Assembly: GCA_020796225.1 (NCBI GenBank)
Contig: CM036774.1
Location: 25,720,692-25,784,691, forward strand
From: Arion vulgaris
Taxonomy: Eukaryota; Mollusca; Gastropoda; Stylommatophora; Arionidae
Length of the DNA: 64,000 bases
Direction: 5' to 3'
Under the pieces are notes generated by a model. It did not search any database and was not told where the DNA came from. It worked only from the letters and a program-made list of their open reading frames with translations. Shown here piece by piece: positions 1-11,000 of the stretch; positions within the stretch are counted from its first letter, which is position 1, and every line of letters starts with the position of its first letter. A program made the translations under genes and the position numbers.

Positions 1-156
1 GTGTGTACATGTATCTGTTATGTTTACCCTTCTCAATATGTTTGATTAATAGAGCCGTCACATTGTACCTGTCACACTTTGTTGCTAACATTACTATCTT
101 GATAACATTCTTGTCTTCACCTATTTCTTTCTATGTTGTTTTACTCTTCATACGTG

Positions 157-300
157 CAGTATCGTGGATACAAAACAAAAGGCTGGTCACGCAAAAAGTG
201 GACCTCAGAGATAACAGAGGTAACGAAAGACATTGTTTATGAAGCCCACACAAAAATCCGTTCTAGAAATCTCTTCTTACCCTGAAGCTGTGAGACAAAT
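157..300 (+). mobile_element. LINE-2 3' end fragment
   Basis: Encodes a C-terminal LINE peptide (YRGYKTKGWSRKKWTSEITE ... SRNLFLP) ending at a stop at 290-292. The same text recurs in + orientation near 49200-49370 and in - orientation near 16540, 27530 and 52200. Confidence 0.7.
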
Positions 301-411
301 CATGACTTTAGAAAAGTAAGAAAGACAAGACGCTTAGAGAGGCTCGCTCTAGGTGTCTCCTTTTTCGACCTGTCGTTGAAATACAAAGCAGGATTAGAGA
401 ATAGATAGATA

Positions 412-439
412 GACACGCAGTACGATTACTGCAGACTTT
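412..439. repeat. Detached unit of the 27-bp minisatellite
   Basis: One unit of the array at 694-1412, separated from it by an inserted SINE-A copy. Confidence 0.75.
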
Positions 440-693
440 GCCCGTGTAGTGCCGGGGCCCGCAAAGGAAGCAAAGAATGGTACCACTGCAACCTACAATG
501 CATGTCGTAAGAGGCGATTAATGTAGGCACTGGGATGCTACCTTAGTAAATAAAAAGCAGCGCAGAAATCGGATGTGATACTTGTAGGCACATAACTGGC
601 ACAGCATACAATCGCTCTTAGGCTCAGATCACGTACAAATCACACAGAGTGGTTGACAAGTGGTCGATATGGGGCGTTCGAAGAAGAAGAACA
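440..693 (+). mobile_element. SINE-A copy inserted in the 27-bp array
   Basis: The best-populated family here. It runs from a CCGGGGCCCG head through the conserved ATGTCGTAAGAGGCGA core and AATCGGATGTG to a GAAGAAGAAG tail. This copy is flanked by a 12-bp direct repeat ACTGCAGACTTT (428-439 and 694-705), itself part of the array unit. Confidence 0.85.
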
Positions 694-1412
694 ACTGCAG
701 ACTTTATACGCAGTACAATTACTGCAGACTTTATACGCAGTACAATTACTGCAGACTTTATACGCAGTAGAATTACTGCAGACTTTATACGCAGTACAAT
801 TACTGCAGACTTTATACGCAGTACAATTACTGCAGACTTTATACGCAATACAATTACTGCAGACTTTATACGCAGTAGAATTACTGCAGACTTTATACGC
901 AGTACAATTACTGCAGACTTTATATGCAGTACAATTGCTGCAGACTTTATAGGCAGTACAATTACTGCAGACTTTATACGCAGTACAATTACTGCAGACT
1001 TTATATGCAGTACAATTACTGCAGACTTTATACGCAGTACAATTACTGCAGACTTTATACGCAGTACAATTACTGCAGACTTTATACGCAGTACAATTAC
1101 TGCAGACTTTATACGCAGTACAATTACTGCAGACTTTATACGCAGTACAATTACTGCAGACTTTATACGCAGTACAATTACTGCAGACTTTATACGCAGT
1201 ACAATTACTGCAGACTTTATACGCAGTACAATTACTGCAGACTTTATACACAGTACAATTACTGCAGACTTTATATGCAGTACAATTACTGCAGACTTTA
1301 TACGCAGTAGAATTACTGCAGACTTTATACGCAGTAGAATTACTGCAGACTTTATACGCAGTACAATTACTGCAGACTTTATACACAGTACAATTACTGC
1401 AGACTCTATAAT
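694..1412. repeat. 27-bp minisatellite, 27 units
   Basis: CTGCAG recurs exactly every 27 bp from 695 to 1397. The core is CTGCAGACTTTATACGCAG followed by TACAATTA. Units differ by a few substitutions (CAA/GAA, CGC/TGC/CAC). Because 27 is divisible by 3 and the unit lacks stops in several frames, long ORFs open on both strands; they are artefacts. Confidence 0.97.
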
Positions 1413-1599
1413 ACAATATAAAATTTCCCTTTGATTTTTCGGACTTTAGTTTAAGAGATCTTCACATTTCTAGGGCTTAGTAAGCAGGGGTTGGAGGGCA
1501 ATTCCTTTCCTCACTTGGTGAACGTCGAGCGTGGAATTGAACCTACAACACTTGTGTGTCCTAGTCGATAGGCAAACGCTTACGCAAATCCGTTCCACG

Positions 1600-1765
1600 C
1601 AAACTTTATACTGAGTACAATTATTGCAGACTTCATACACTTTCGAGTTATTGCAGACTTCATACACTTTCGAGTTATTGCAGACTTTATACACTTTCGA
1701 GTTATTGCAGACTTTATACACTTTCGAGTTATTGCAGACTTTATACACTTTACCGTTACTGCACA
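1600..1765. repeat. Second 27-bp array, diverged relative of the first
   Basis: Five units with TTGCAGAC at 1624, 1651, 1678, 1705 and 1732. It shares TTGCAGACTTTATAC with the main array but continues ACTTTCGAGTTA. It is followed to about 1890 by looser repeats with ACGGAACGGTTACTGCA and ACATACTCGGTAC blocks. Confidence 0.92.
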
Positions 1766-2181
1766 GACGGAACGGTTACTGCATTTTACATACTCGGTAC
1801 AGTTACTGCATAGACGGAACGGTTATTGCATTGTACATACTCGGTACTGTTACTGCAGACTACATGCACGGTACATTTACTGCACATTGTGATATGTTGC
1901 TTATATTATGAAGGTTGGCACATCTCCAATTGGCACTTTAAGATTAAACGAATACAACGTCCTCTACACATCATCATCATCTTGTACCATGTCGGCTTGT
2001 GTAGGCGATCATGAATCTCATCAACCGTCTGTCCGTGGTGCTAACTATCAGTCCCCATGTTGACACTTCTCCGTACCATGAATCCAGACTGGCTTTCATT
2101 TTCTCTGTGTGTCTTTCTCTGTCTCTTCTCCCATGTATTTTGCGGATGATAACAACGTGTTCGAAATTATACTTACATACC

Positions 2182-2344
2182 CAGTGGCGGCTTGTCATTA
2201 ATGGCCAGAGGGCCGGGCCCACTAAAAATAATGTGTAACGTGTATTTATTATTTAATGGATTAAAATATAACAACCCAAAACCATGATTTTCCCGAAAAT
2301 GTGTGTCTGGCCCCACCAACAAAAACGATCACGAGCCGCCACTG
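2182..2344 (-). mobile_element. 163-bp hAT-like MITE, copy 1
   Basis: Terminal inverted repeats begin CAGTGGCGGCT and end GAGCCGCCACTG. An exact 8-bp target duplication TACATACC flanks it (2174-2181, 2345-2352). Length equals copy 2 at 21782-21944, which lies in the opposite orientation. Confidence 0.88.
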
Positions 2345-2389
2345 TACATACCACTATTGCAATATTAACACCAGAAATGTATCTTCATC

Positions 2390-2632
2390 TGCCTTCTCAC
2401 TAGATTGGGATGTCGGATTCTCTAATAAAGGCAACCATCAGCCACGTCATACAGTTTGTCTTGGGGTAGGTCTGCCATTCTTACCGCGTAGCTAAATCTC
2501 CGAGGCAGATCGGCGACCGTAGAATCCGTTATCCCATTCCTCATTGTGAGGGGTCGTTGCACCATGTTATGCGCCTCACGGCCTTGTGCATCCGTTTTCT
2601 GCAAGCATTTGTTTCGGGTTAGCATTCCCTAA
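2390..2632 (-). mobile_element. LINE-J (Jockey/CR1-like) C-terminal fragment
   Basis: The - strand reads [20 protein letters not shown], then LPRRFSYAVRMADLPQ, then DKLYDVADG. It is the same family as 39455-40200, with an internal deletion. Known in such elements: a post-RNase H zinc-binding tail with spaced Cys and KLYG motifs. Confidence 0.65.
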
Positions 2633-2984
2633 GAAATATATCTGTACGCAGAGACTAACTGAGCTGGCAGTGAACAGCAACAAGGTTTTGTTTTTGAAAG
2701 ATTATGATTAATTAAACTAACATATGCTAGTATGTTTCTTAAACAGGGACTCTCAAACTGTGGTTATTGTGAGTGTTCTATTGGAACTGTTGTTGTTGTT
2801 GGACTTTAGAACAATTTCAGTGAAACTTCATGGCACTGCTCTGCTTCTTCTTCTTCTTCCAATGATCATACAACTCGTGCACTTCGACCCAGTAGCTTTT
2901 AGTAATTGTGTTCTACGCAGCATTAAAGAACTTTGGTGTCTTTAAATGCTCTTCCAGTGGACAGGAACCAGAATAGGTCTGCTC

Positions 2985-3490
2985 TAGCCCTTAACAACAG
3001 GGATGGGAGAACTGGACTGCTCTAGCACTTAACAACAGGGATGGGAGAACTGGACTACTCTAGCACTTAACAACAGGGATGGGAGAACTAGACTGCTCTA
3101 GCACTTAACAACAGGGATGGGAGAACTGGACTGCTCTAGCACTTAACAGCAGTGATGGGAGAACTGGACTGCTCTAGCACTTAACAGCAGTGATGGGAGA
3201 ACTGGACTGCTCTAGCACTTAACAGCAGTGATGGGAGAACTAGACTGCTCTAGCACTTAACAACGGTGATGGGAGAACTAGACTGCTCTAGCACTTAACA
3301 GCAGTGATGGGAGAACTGGACTGCTCTAGCACTTAACAGCAGTGATGGGAGAACTGGACTGCTCTAGCACTTAACAGCAGTGATGGGAGAACTGGACTGC
3401 TCTAGCACTTAACAGCAGTGATGGGAGAACTGGACTGCTCTAGCACTTAACAACGGTGATGGGAGAACTAGACTGCTCTAGCACTTAAGA
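2985..3490. repeat. 38-bp minisatellite, about 13 units
   Basis: GATGGGAGAACTGGACTGCT plus CTAGCACTTAACAACAGG recurs at a 38-bp step. Variants CAACAGG, CAGCAGT and CAACGGT run in blocks, which suggests expansion in stages. No LINE homology was recognised. Confidence 0.95.
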
Positions 3491-3689
3491 TACATGGTGG
3501 TGGAATTGGACTGCTTTAGTAGTCTGACCGTGGAGTTTTCAACATTCTTCTGTACAACCACATCTTTGTGGCTTCCGGCAATGTTAAGTACAGCCGCAAA
3601 TCATGGACAGTGAACAAACAATCAATAGGTATGACCTAATCTGTTAATATTGTCTGTACTGAAGTATTGGTTCAGCATATCTACCGCTT

Positions 3690-4521
3690 ACATAGTATAA
3701 TTCCAACCGTGGTCTCCGATAAACATACCGCCGGCGGGCTCAGGTAAAAATTATAGTAAATAAGTCCACAACTGTTGCGTGATCATCGCATTCCAGTGTT
3801 GTTGTATATATACTAATTCATGTTAAAACAACATAACATACTAAATCAAGGTTATATTATGTTACAAGTTCAGTTTCAAGCTAAGGAATATCAGTGTTAT
3901 TAACATTTTTCCCTCAATAACTAACCATGAATGCATAGAATTGAGTAAAATTGCAACAACAAAAAACTTACATTGTTCTGTCAAACATTTACAAAAACCA
4001 GCCCAATCTACCAGGAATTTCTGATTTGTCGGCTAAGCTATTAGGCCTTATGTTATCGGCGGCTGCGTTCCAGCCAGCAACTAAACGGTTCGTCAAAATG
4101 GCTTTGGTTTGGTAATGCGTATCGCTATTCACATAAGCTGAGAACCACTGGGTTTTTTTTTTTTTTAAATGGTAACTTTGTATCATCTGTTTGTTGGGTG
4201 AAAGTTGAAGTCTAGACGCATTATTTTTGTGTGCTCAAAGATAAATAATGCAGCAACAATTTGTTGGGTGAAAGTTGAAGTCTAGACGCATTATTTTTGT
4301 GTGCTCAAAGATAAATAATGCAGTAACAATTTGTTGGGTGAAAGTTGAAGTCTAGACGCATTATTTTTGTGTGCTCAAAGATAAATAATGCAGTAACAAT
4401 TTGTTGGACTCGAAGATAAACAAAGGAAGGAAATATTATGCAATGCTGCTATTCGATAAAAATAACATCGACAGAGGTGATTTTATATATTAACGTAATG
4501 TGGAAGTCAGTAGTAGCGATA
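3690..4521 (+). repeat. Family X repeat, copy 1 (left of LINE-1)
   Basis: Homologous to 26475-26870 and 38245-38620 in its first part. It contains GAATTGAGTAAAATTGCAA and GTTCTGTCAAACATTTACAA. The part 3821-4521 is repeated at 5851-6410. No coding capacity or clear termini were found, so its class is unknown. Confidence 0.75.
4191..4410. repeat. 70-bp tandem repeat, three units
   Basis: TTGTTGGGTGAAAGTTGAAG begins at 4191, 4261 and 4331, with a partial unit at 4401. The right-hand family X copy has only one unit, which accounts for the length difference between the two copies. Confidence 0.95.
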
Positions 4522-5850
4522 CTGTGGTGAAAATCCCCAAGAAAGGAGACCTAACAGATTGCAATAACTGGAGAGGAATCACGTTGCTTTCAATCCCAAG
4601 TAAGATATTCTGCAAAATTGTCATAATGCGAATACAAGAAGCAGTAGACAAGTGTCTACGAATGGAGCAAGCAGGATTTAGGAAAGGAAGAGGAACAAAT
4701 GAACATATATTTACCCTGCGTAACATTTTAGAACAATGTAGCGAGTGGCAAAGGACTATATATATCAACTTCATAGATTTTGAAAAGGCATTCGACAGCG
4801 TCCACAGAGACAGCCTATGGAAGATGCTAAGACAATACGGCGTACCGCAGAAGCTTGTCAACATCATAGCCCTCTTCTATAAAGATTTCTCCTGCAACCT
4901 AAAGAATTCCAACAAAACATTCCCAGTAAAATCTGGTGTAAGACAGGGATGCGTAATGTCCTCTCTTTTGTTTAGTATTACAATTGACTGGGTGCTCAAA
5001 AATGCCATAAAACAACAAGCACCAAGAGGAATAAGATGGACCCTTTCGAGATGCTTGAGGACCTGGACTTTGCAGACGATATAGCCCTGGTGTCACACAA
5101 ATATGAACATATACAAGAGAAAAGTACAATACTTCACAGCACGGCAAAGACAGTAGGCCTCAAAACAAACACAGGAAAAACAAAAATTATGACAAACAGT
5201 GAAATCCAACAACCAGTAATGTTAGAAAATGAAACACTGGAAAGGGTTGAGCAGTTTACATATCTTGGTAGCGTACTGACACTAAATGGTGGCACAGAGG
5301 AAGATATAAAATCACGTCTAAGTAAGGCCAGAACCACTTTTGCCAGAATGAAACCAGTATGGAAGTCCAAAATCTACAATAGGACCACAAAGCTTAAACT
5401 CTATAAAAGCATAGTTTTGCTCTACGGATCGGAGTGTTGGAGGATGACCAAAGGAGATACTAGCAGGCTGTCAGTTTTCCACCACTCTTGTCTTCGCAGA
5501 ATCTTGGGAATTTTTTGGCCAGTAAAAATATCCAATAACCAACTACTCCAAGACACAAGACAAGAGGCAATGAATGACATACTCAAAAGAGAAGATGGAA
5601 ATGGCTCGGACATGTTATGAGAATGAGACAAGAAATGCCTGCAAGGATAGCCCTCACTTGGACACCAGAGGGAAAGAGAAAGAAAGGCAGATCACGGACA
5701 ACATGGAGGCGCATGATGGAAGAGGAACTGGACACCGCATCTCTGACGTGGGGCTCTGCGCTGAAGGTTGCACGGGACAGGAGAGCATGGAAAGTCCTTT
5801 CTGAAGCCCCATGTGTCACTAGGCATGACGGGATTAAGTAAGTAAGTAAA
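4522..5850 (+). mobile_element. LINE-1 (RTE/CR1-like) reverse transcriptase, 5'-truncated and frameshifted
   Basis: The RT region reads WRGITLLS, AGFRKGRGTNEHIFTLRNIL, NFIDFEKAFDSVH, GVRQGC, then after a frameshift near 5039 DLDFADDIALV. A C-terminal tail follows (EQFTYLGSVLTLNGGTEED, YGSECWRMTKG, then [20 protein letters not shown] after another shift near 5590). The 3' tail is a short (AAGT)n run. Endonuclease and ORF1 are absent. It is not intact and is presumed dead. It lies between two copies of family X. Confidence 0.92.
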
Positions 5851-6410
5851 TGTTAAAAACAACATAACATACTAAATCAAGGTTATATTATGTTACAAGT
5901 TCAGTTTCAAGCTAAGGAATATCAGTGTTATTAACATTTTTTCCTCAATAACTAACCATGAATGCATAGAATTGAGTAAAATTGCAACAACAAAAAACTT
6001 ACATTGTTCTGTCAAACATTTACAAAAACCAGCCCCATCTACCAGGAATTTCTGATTTGTCGGCTAAGCTATTAGGCCTTATGTTATCGGCGGCTGCATT
6101 CCAGCCAGCAACTAAACGGTTCGTCAAAATGGCTTTGGTTTGGTAATGCGTATCGCTATTCACATAAGCTGAGAACCACTGGGTTTTTTTTTTTTAAATG
6201 GTAACTTTGTATCATCTGTTTGTTGGGTGAAAGTTGAAGTCTAGACGCATTATTTTTGTGTGCTCAAAGATAAATAATGCAGCAACAATTTGTTGGACTC
6301 GAAGATAAACAAAGGAAGGAAATATTATGCAATGCTGCTATTCGATAAAAATAACATCGACAGAGGTGATTTGATATATTAACGTAATGTGGAAGTCAGT
6401 AGTAGCGATA
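5851..6410 (+). repeat. Family X repeat, copy 2 (right of LINE-1)
   Basis: Begins TGTTAAAAACAACATAACA and ends AGTCAGTAGTAGCGATA, matching 3821-4521 nearly base for base except for two missing 70-bp units and a few substitutions. Confidence 0.95.
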
Positions 6411-6559
6411 ATCACGTACTTGTAGTCTAAAGAAACAAGGGAAGTAGCGCTCGCTGCCCATGACGTTATAATATATCTTCTCCTTCGTTTGCTCTAGATC
6501 AGGTTTAGCTCAGTTTTAGTTTAGAATATATTCATTGTACACCGGATATGTAAACGAGA

Positions 6560-6850
6560 AAATCAAGAGAAAGAACTAAGCAGATACCAATGGAGAAAGA
6601 GAAGGAGGAGACGCTGGCGATGGGTAGGCCGTATACTGAGAAGATAGACAAGAAGCATTGCAAGACAGACAATGTTTTTTAACCAGTAGGGAAAGAGGAG
6701 TAGAGGAAGACCTAGACATACCTGGAAAAGAGAGCCGGAGACATATGAAAATGATAGGTAAAACATGGAAAGAATTGGACGGAATGGCAGGAGAGAGGAA
6801 GAGCTGGAAGAAGTTTGTTGAAGACATGTGCTCCGTTCCGAGTTGAAAGG
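6560..6850 (+). mobile_element. LINE-8 3' end fragment
   Basis: Frameshifted C-terminus: RRWRWVGRILRR, then RGRPRHTWKRE and KTWKELDGMAGERKSWKKFV ending near 6845. Related to 42585-43490 and 61555-61650. Confidence 0.65.
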
Positions 6851-7340
6851 TGAAGAAGACTCCGGACATGTCCATAGATGCTCCGATCTCCTTCGCAATA
6901 TCGCCAACAGCGTCCAGCGACTAATCGTACAAGTTTCATTGATGAGCCTACTCATATACCTGTTGTGCTGTTCTTTTCTGGCCACTCCAAACTTCAGTCA
7001 CAGCTCTTGCAATCTAATAGTTGACATGGGTTGATTTAAATGAAAATCCTTTTTGCGACCACACTCTACGAGGGCGCTCAAAATGTCAGCTCTATCCATT
7101 GGCTGGCCCCTTGATGTAGCGGCAGAGGCAGCCGCTCTCTCATTGCCAACGACACCCATGTGCCACCCGAACGAAGATGAATGTAAGTCTTCAAAAATGT
7201 TGAGGCTTGTAGTGGTTCAATCGATTGCCTGCGCATCGAACCAGTCTCCACCTTTCGCTCTAGACCAACCAGTGACCACTGTTTGTGGTCGCGATGTGAT
7301 TTACTCCTTAGAGCATGAGTTTGTTGTGCCAGCTAGATGC
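6851..7340 (-). mobile_element. LINE-RNH fragment (RNase H and tail)
   Basis: The - strand shows VETGSMRRQSIEPLQAS, then GNERA, then [26 protein letters not shown] and ARKEQHNRYMSRLINE, with breaks. The same order occurs at 44080-44690 and 57290-58000, where the RNase H catalytic motifs are clearer. Confidence 0.75.
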
Positions 7341-7589
7341 CTACAGACCTTTTAAAAAAATTCAGATTCACCTCCTACGTCGAAAAAACAACAACCTGAC
7401 CTAGCAGAGTCCATTCCCCTTGACAAGCAAGAGCCTCGTCTGACCTATAGACGTTGGACATTAATACCCGAAACTAGGAAAACCTTGTTAGGACAGGGGA
7501 GCTTTGAACATTCATCTGAGAACTGGTGACATTTTATTTTTATTAGGTACTATTCAGTTTTTCTCCGGATCCAAATAGTAACAGTTATT
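7341..7589. other. No gene recognised
   Basis: Contains a short CCTGACCTAGCAGAGTCCAT block resembling one near 47255. No ORF or repeat boundary could be assigned. Confidence 0.4.
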
Positions 7590-7855
7590 TGAGTAACGAA
7601 TAGATGAAAATAGTGGCATATACTTTACAGGACTTAACCATCAACCACAGTAAATGAGACGTTGATTTTCTAGGCACTACTTATACGCTTGGTAGTTTGT
7701 CATTGCTTCCTGAACAATGTCTATTTTTACCGTTCGTAAAAAATCAAAGAGAACAAATTTGCTTCCAAACTGCCCGCCGTGAAGATTGAATCAGGTACGC
7801 TTGGGTTGTTATTGAGCTCACTAGCTACAGACGCCAGGTATTTGAGTAACGAATA
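7590..7855 (-). mobile_element. SINE-G copy
   Basis: Matches 37742-37990 (same orientation) and 38929-39180 (opposite). Shared blocks include GTTGATTTTCTAGGCA and AGTTTGTCATTGCTT. The + copy at 38929 begins with a tRNA-like head. Confidence 0.75.
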
Positions 7856-7993
7856 ATTACACGTATCAAATAAGCATGTGTTCTGATTTATCCAGCTTTC
7901 TTCATGGTAGATGGTCCATTTAGTCGTTGACAGGTTTGGGTTGTGGCAACTGTTTCCCTCATTTTTTAATTTTTATTTTTATTGTCTTTGCAG

Positions 7994-8099
7994 GGTGATG
8001 TCAGTGCCTCGTCCTGCACAATTTGTTGAACTTGGCCGCAGGTTGCAGGAGATGTATCACATGACGCTGAATATTTTCTACACCCAGTGCAATGGAGAA
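7994..8099 (+). CDS. MAP3K2/3: MAP3K2/3 exon A: middle of PB1 domain
   Basis: The acceptor follows a T-rich tract ending TTTGCAG and the donor is GTATGT. The exon enters in phase 2 and leaves in phase 0, giving 35 full codons. The peptide begins [17 protein letters not shown] and ends YTQCNGE. This matches the FPRPVKFEDL to LHYTNNE stretch of vertebrate MEKK2/3 PB1. An in-frame ATG at 7998 lies inside the domain and is unlikely to be the true start, because the preceding PB1 strand would be lost. Confidence 0.9.
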
Positions 8100-11000
8100 G
8101 TATGTGGCATGTGTCTGTTGGGTTAATCTCTAAGTGTTCATTTTCTTCATTGTTGGGTTAATCTCTCAGTGTTCATTTTCTTCATTGTTTGGTTAATCTT
8201 TCAGTGTTCATTTTCTTCATTGTTTTGTTAATCTTTCAGGCTCTTTCTTCTTTGTTTGGTTAATCTCTAAGTGTTCATTTTCTTCATTGTTTGGTTAATC
8301 TTTCAGGCTCTTTCTTCTTGTTTGGTTAATCTCTAAGTGTTCATTTTCTTCATTGTTTGGTTAATCTTTCAGTGTTCATTTTCTTCATTGTTTGGTTAAT
8401 CTTTCAGTGTTCATTTTCTTCTCTGTTGGGTTAATCTCTCAGGGTTATTTCCTTCTTTGTTGGGTTAGTCTCTCAGGTTATTTCTTCTTTGTTGGGTTAA
8501 TCTCTCAAGGTTATTTCCTTCTTTGTTGGGTTAGTCTCTAAGGGTTATTTCCTTCTTTGTTGGGTTAATCTCTCAGGGTTATTCCTTCTTTGTTGGTTAA
8601 TCTTTCAGGACTCTTTCTTCTTTGTTTGGTTAATCTCTCAAGGTTATTTCCTTCTTTGTTTGATTAATCTCTAAGTGTTCATTTTCTTCATTGTTTTGTT
8701 AATCTTTTAGGGCTCTTCTCTTCTTTGTTTGGTTAATCTCTCAAGGTTATTTCCTTCTTTGTTTGATTAATCTCTAAGTGTTCATTTTCTTCATTGTTTT
8801 GTTAATCTTTCAGGGCTTTTCTCTTCTTTGTTTGGTTAATCTCTCAGGGTTATTTCCTTCTTTGTTGGGTTAGTCTCTAAGGGTTATTTCCTTCTTTGTT
8901 GGGTTAATCTCTCAAGGTTATTTCCTTCTTTGTTGGGTTAGTCTCTAAGGTTATTTCCTTCTTTGTTGGGTTAATCTCTCAGGGTTATTTTCTTCTTTGT
9001 TTTGGTTAATCTCTCAAGGTTATTTCCTTCTTTGTTGGTTAATCTCTCAGGTTATTCCCTTCTTTGTTTTGTAATCTCTCAGGTTATTTCCTTCTTTGTT
9101 GGTTAATCTCTCAGGGTTATTTTCTTCTTTGTTTGGTTAATCTCTCAGGGTTATTTTCTTCTTTGTTTGGTTAATCTCTCAGGGTTATTTTCTTCTTTGT
9201 TTGGTTAATCTCTCAGGGTTATTTTCTTCTTTGTTTGGTTAATCTCTCAAGGTTATTTCCTTCTTTGTTGGGTTAATCTCTCAGGGTTATTTTCTTCTTT
9301 GTTTGGTTAATCTCTCAGGGTTATTTCCTTCTTTGTTGGGTTAGTCTCTCAGTGTTCTTTCCTTATATGTTTGATTAATCTCTCAGGGTTATTTCCTTCT
9401 TTGTTGGGTTAGTCTCTCAGTGTTCTTTCCTTATATGTTTGATTAATCTCTCAGGGTTATTTCCTTCTTTGTTGGGTTAGTCTCTCAGTGTTCTTTCCTT
9501 ATATGTTTGATTAATCTCTCAGGGTTATTTCCTTCTTTGTTGGGTTAGTCTCTCAGTGTTCTTTCCTTATATGTTTGATTAATCTCTCAGGGTTATTTCC
9601 TTCTTTGTTTGGTTAATCTCTTAGTGTTATTTCCTTCTTTGTTTGATTAATCTCTTAGTGTTGTTTCCTTCTTTGTTGAGTTAATCTCTTAGTGTTATTT
9701 CCTTCTTTGTTGAGTTAATCTCTTAGTGTTATTTCCTTCTTTGTTGAGTTAATCTCTTAGTGTTATTTCCTTCTTTGTTCAGTTAATCTCTAAGGGTATC
9801 TTTCCTTATATGTGTTGTCAGCCTGATTTATATCGCTGTGTGTTGCTGGGGCTCGCAAAGGGGGCAAAGAATAGTAACACTGCGACCTACAAGGCATATC
9901 GTAAGAAGCGGCTGAGGTAGGAGCCTAGGGAAACTACCCCAGTAAATAAAAAGCGTCGCATAAATCGGTTGTGCTGCTGGCCTACTTGTAGGCGCATAAT
10001 TTCCTCAGCGTACAATTGCTCTTAGGCTCGGATCACATACAAATCACAAAGAGTGGTTAACAAGGTGTACTGAAGTCTGAAAAACTTTTAGGGTGGCAAA
10101 TTTCTGCTCATGACAATCTATTTTTATGATGACGATCATCATCATCATGATCTCTTGTTCCACTTACCTTTGTCCGCCTCTATCCCGCAGCTCCCTGTTT
10201 GTTGTCCTGTCATACCATTGCAGATTGAGTATCCTGCGCAGATATCTATTGATGAATATCTGAAACTATTTGGTGATCCCCTTAGTTGTTCTTAGTTGCT
10301 CTCGATGTCTCAGATGGATCTCAGATGGAGCCTTTGTCCCGCTCTATCCCGCAGCTCCCTGTTTGTTGTCCTGTCATACCATTGCAGATTGAGTATCCTG
10401 CGCAGATATCTATTGATGAATATCTGAAACTATTTGGTGATCCCCTTAGTTGTTCTTAGTTGCTCTTGATGTCTCATATGGATCTCAGATGGAGCCCCTA
10501 GGATAATAAAGGTAAGAGAAGATAATGGAACACCTGAAGACAGGATTTAGAGACGGAAATGTAAGAAAGTGGAGAGATCTGGAAAAGATGGCATTGGATA
10601 TGCTATCTTGGAAGGCCTTGGTTGCGGAACTATGCCTCCCTAAGGGCGAAGAATGAAAAGATGATGATAATGCAGGTATCGCGGTTAGAGATATGTCTTA
10701 TGTAACCGACAAAGAAAGATAATTCTTTCATCTGACAGTTGTGGAATATCATACGCATTATATCTCCACTTTAGATCTACATTCCCCTGAAGAGCCAGGC
10801 TGATCTAGATGCGGCTGTGCAACTTGTTGAACAGAACGAGCATGCGTCCAGCTTGCGGTTGTACCTGACATCAACAGGAACAGTAGCTGAGCTCCCCACA
10901 AGCCATCACAATAACAACTCACATAATTCAGTGCCGGTAAGTGAACATATTTGATACAATTTACTTGTATTGTCTTGTTCTATAGCCTCTTGTCTTTGTT

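Noticed and set aside
640..1434. Long ORFs (about 260 codons) on both strands
   Set aside because: They are products of the 27-bp array: period divisible by 3 and no stops in several frames. The protein would be a perfect nonapeptide repeat read equally on both strands.
3821..6410. LTR retrotransposon (direct repeats flanking an RT)
   Set aside because: The RT is of non-LTR type with no protease, integrase, primer-binding site or polypurine tract, and the direct repeat is part of dispersed family X without TG...CA ends. A Penelope-like element was also considered; no GIY-YIG motif is seen.
7053..7355. 100-codon + strand ORF considered as a first MAP3K exon
   Set aside because: The region is a - strand LINE RNase H fragment; the + frame shows no PB1 similarity.
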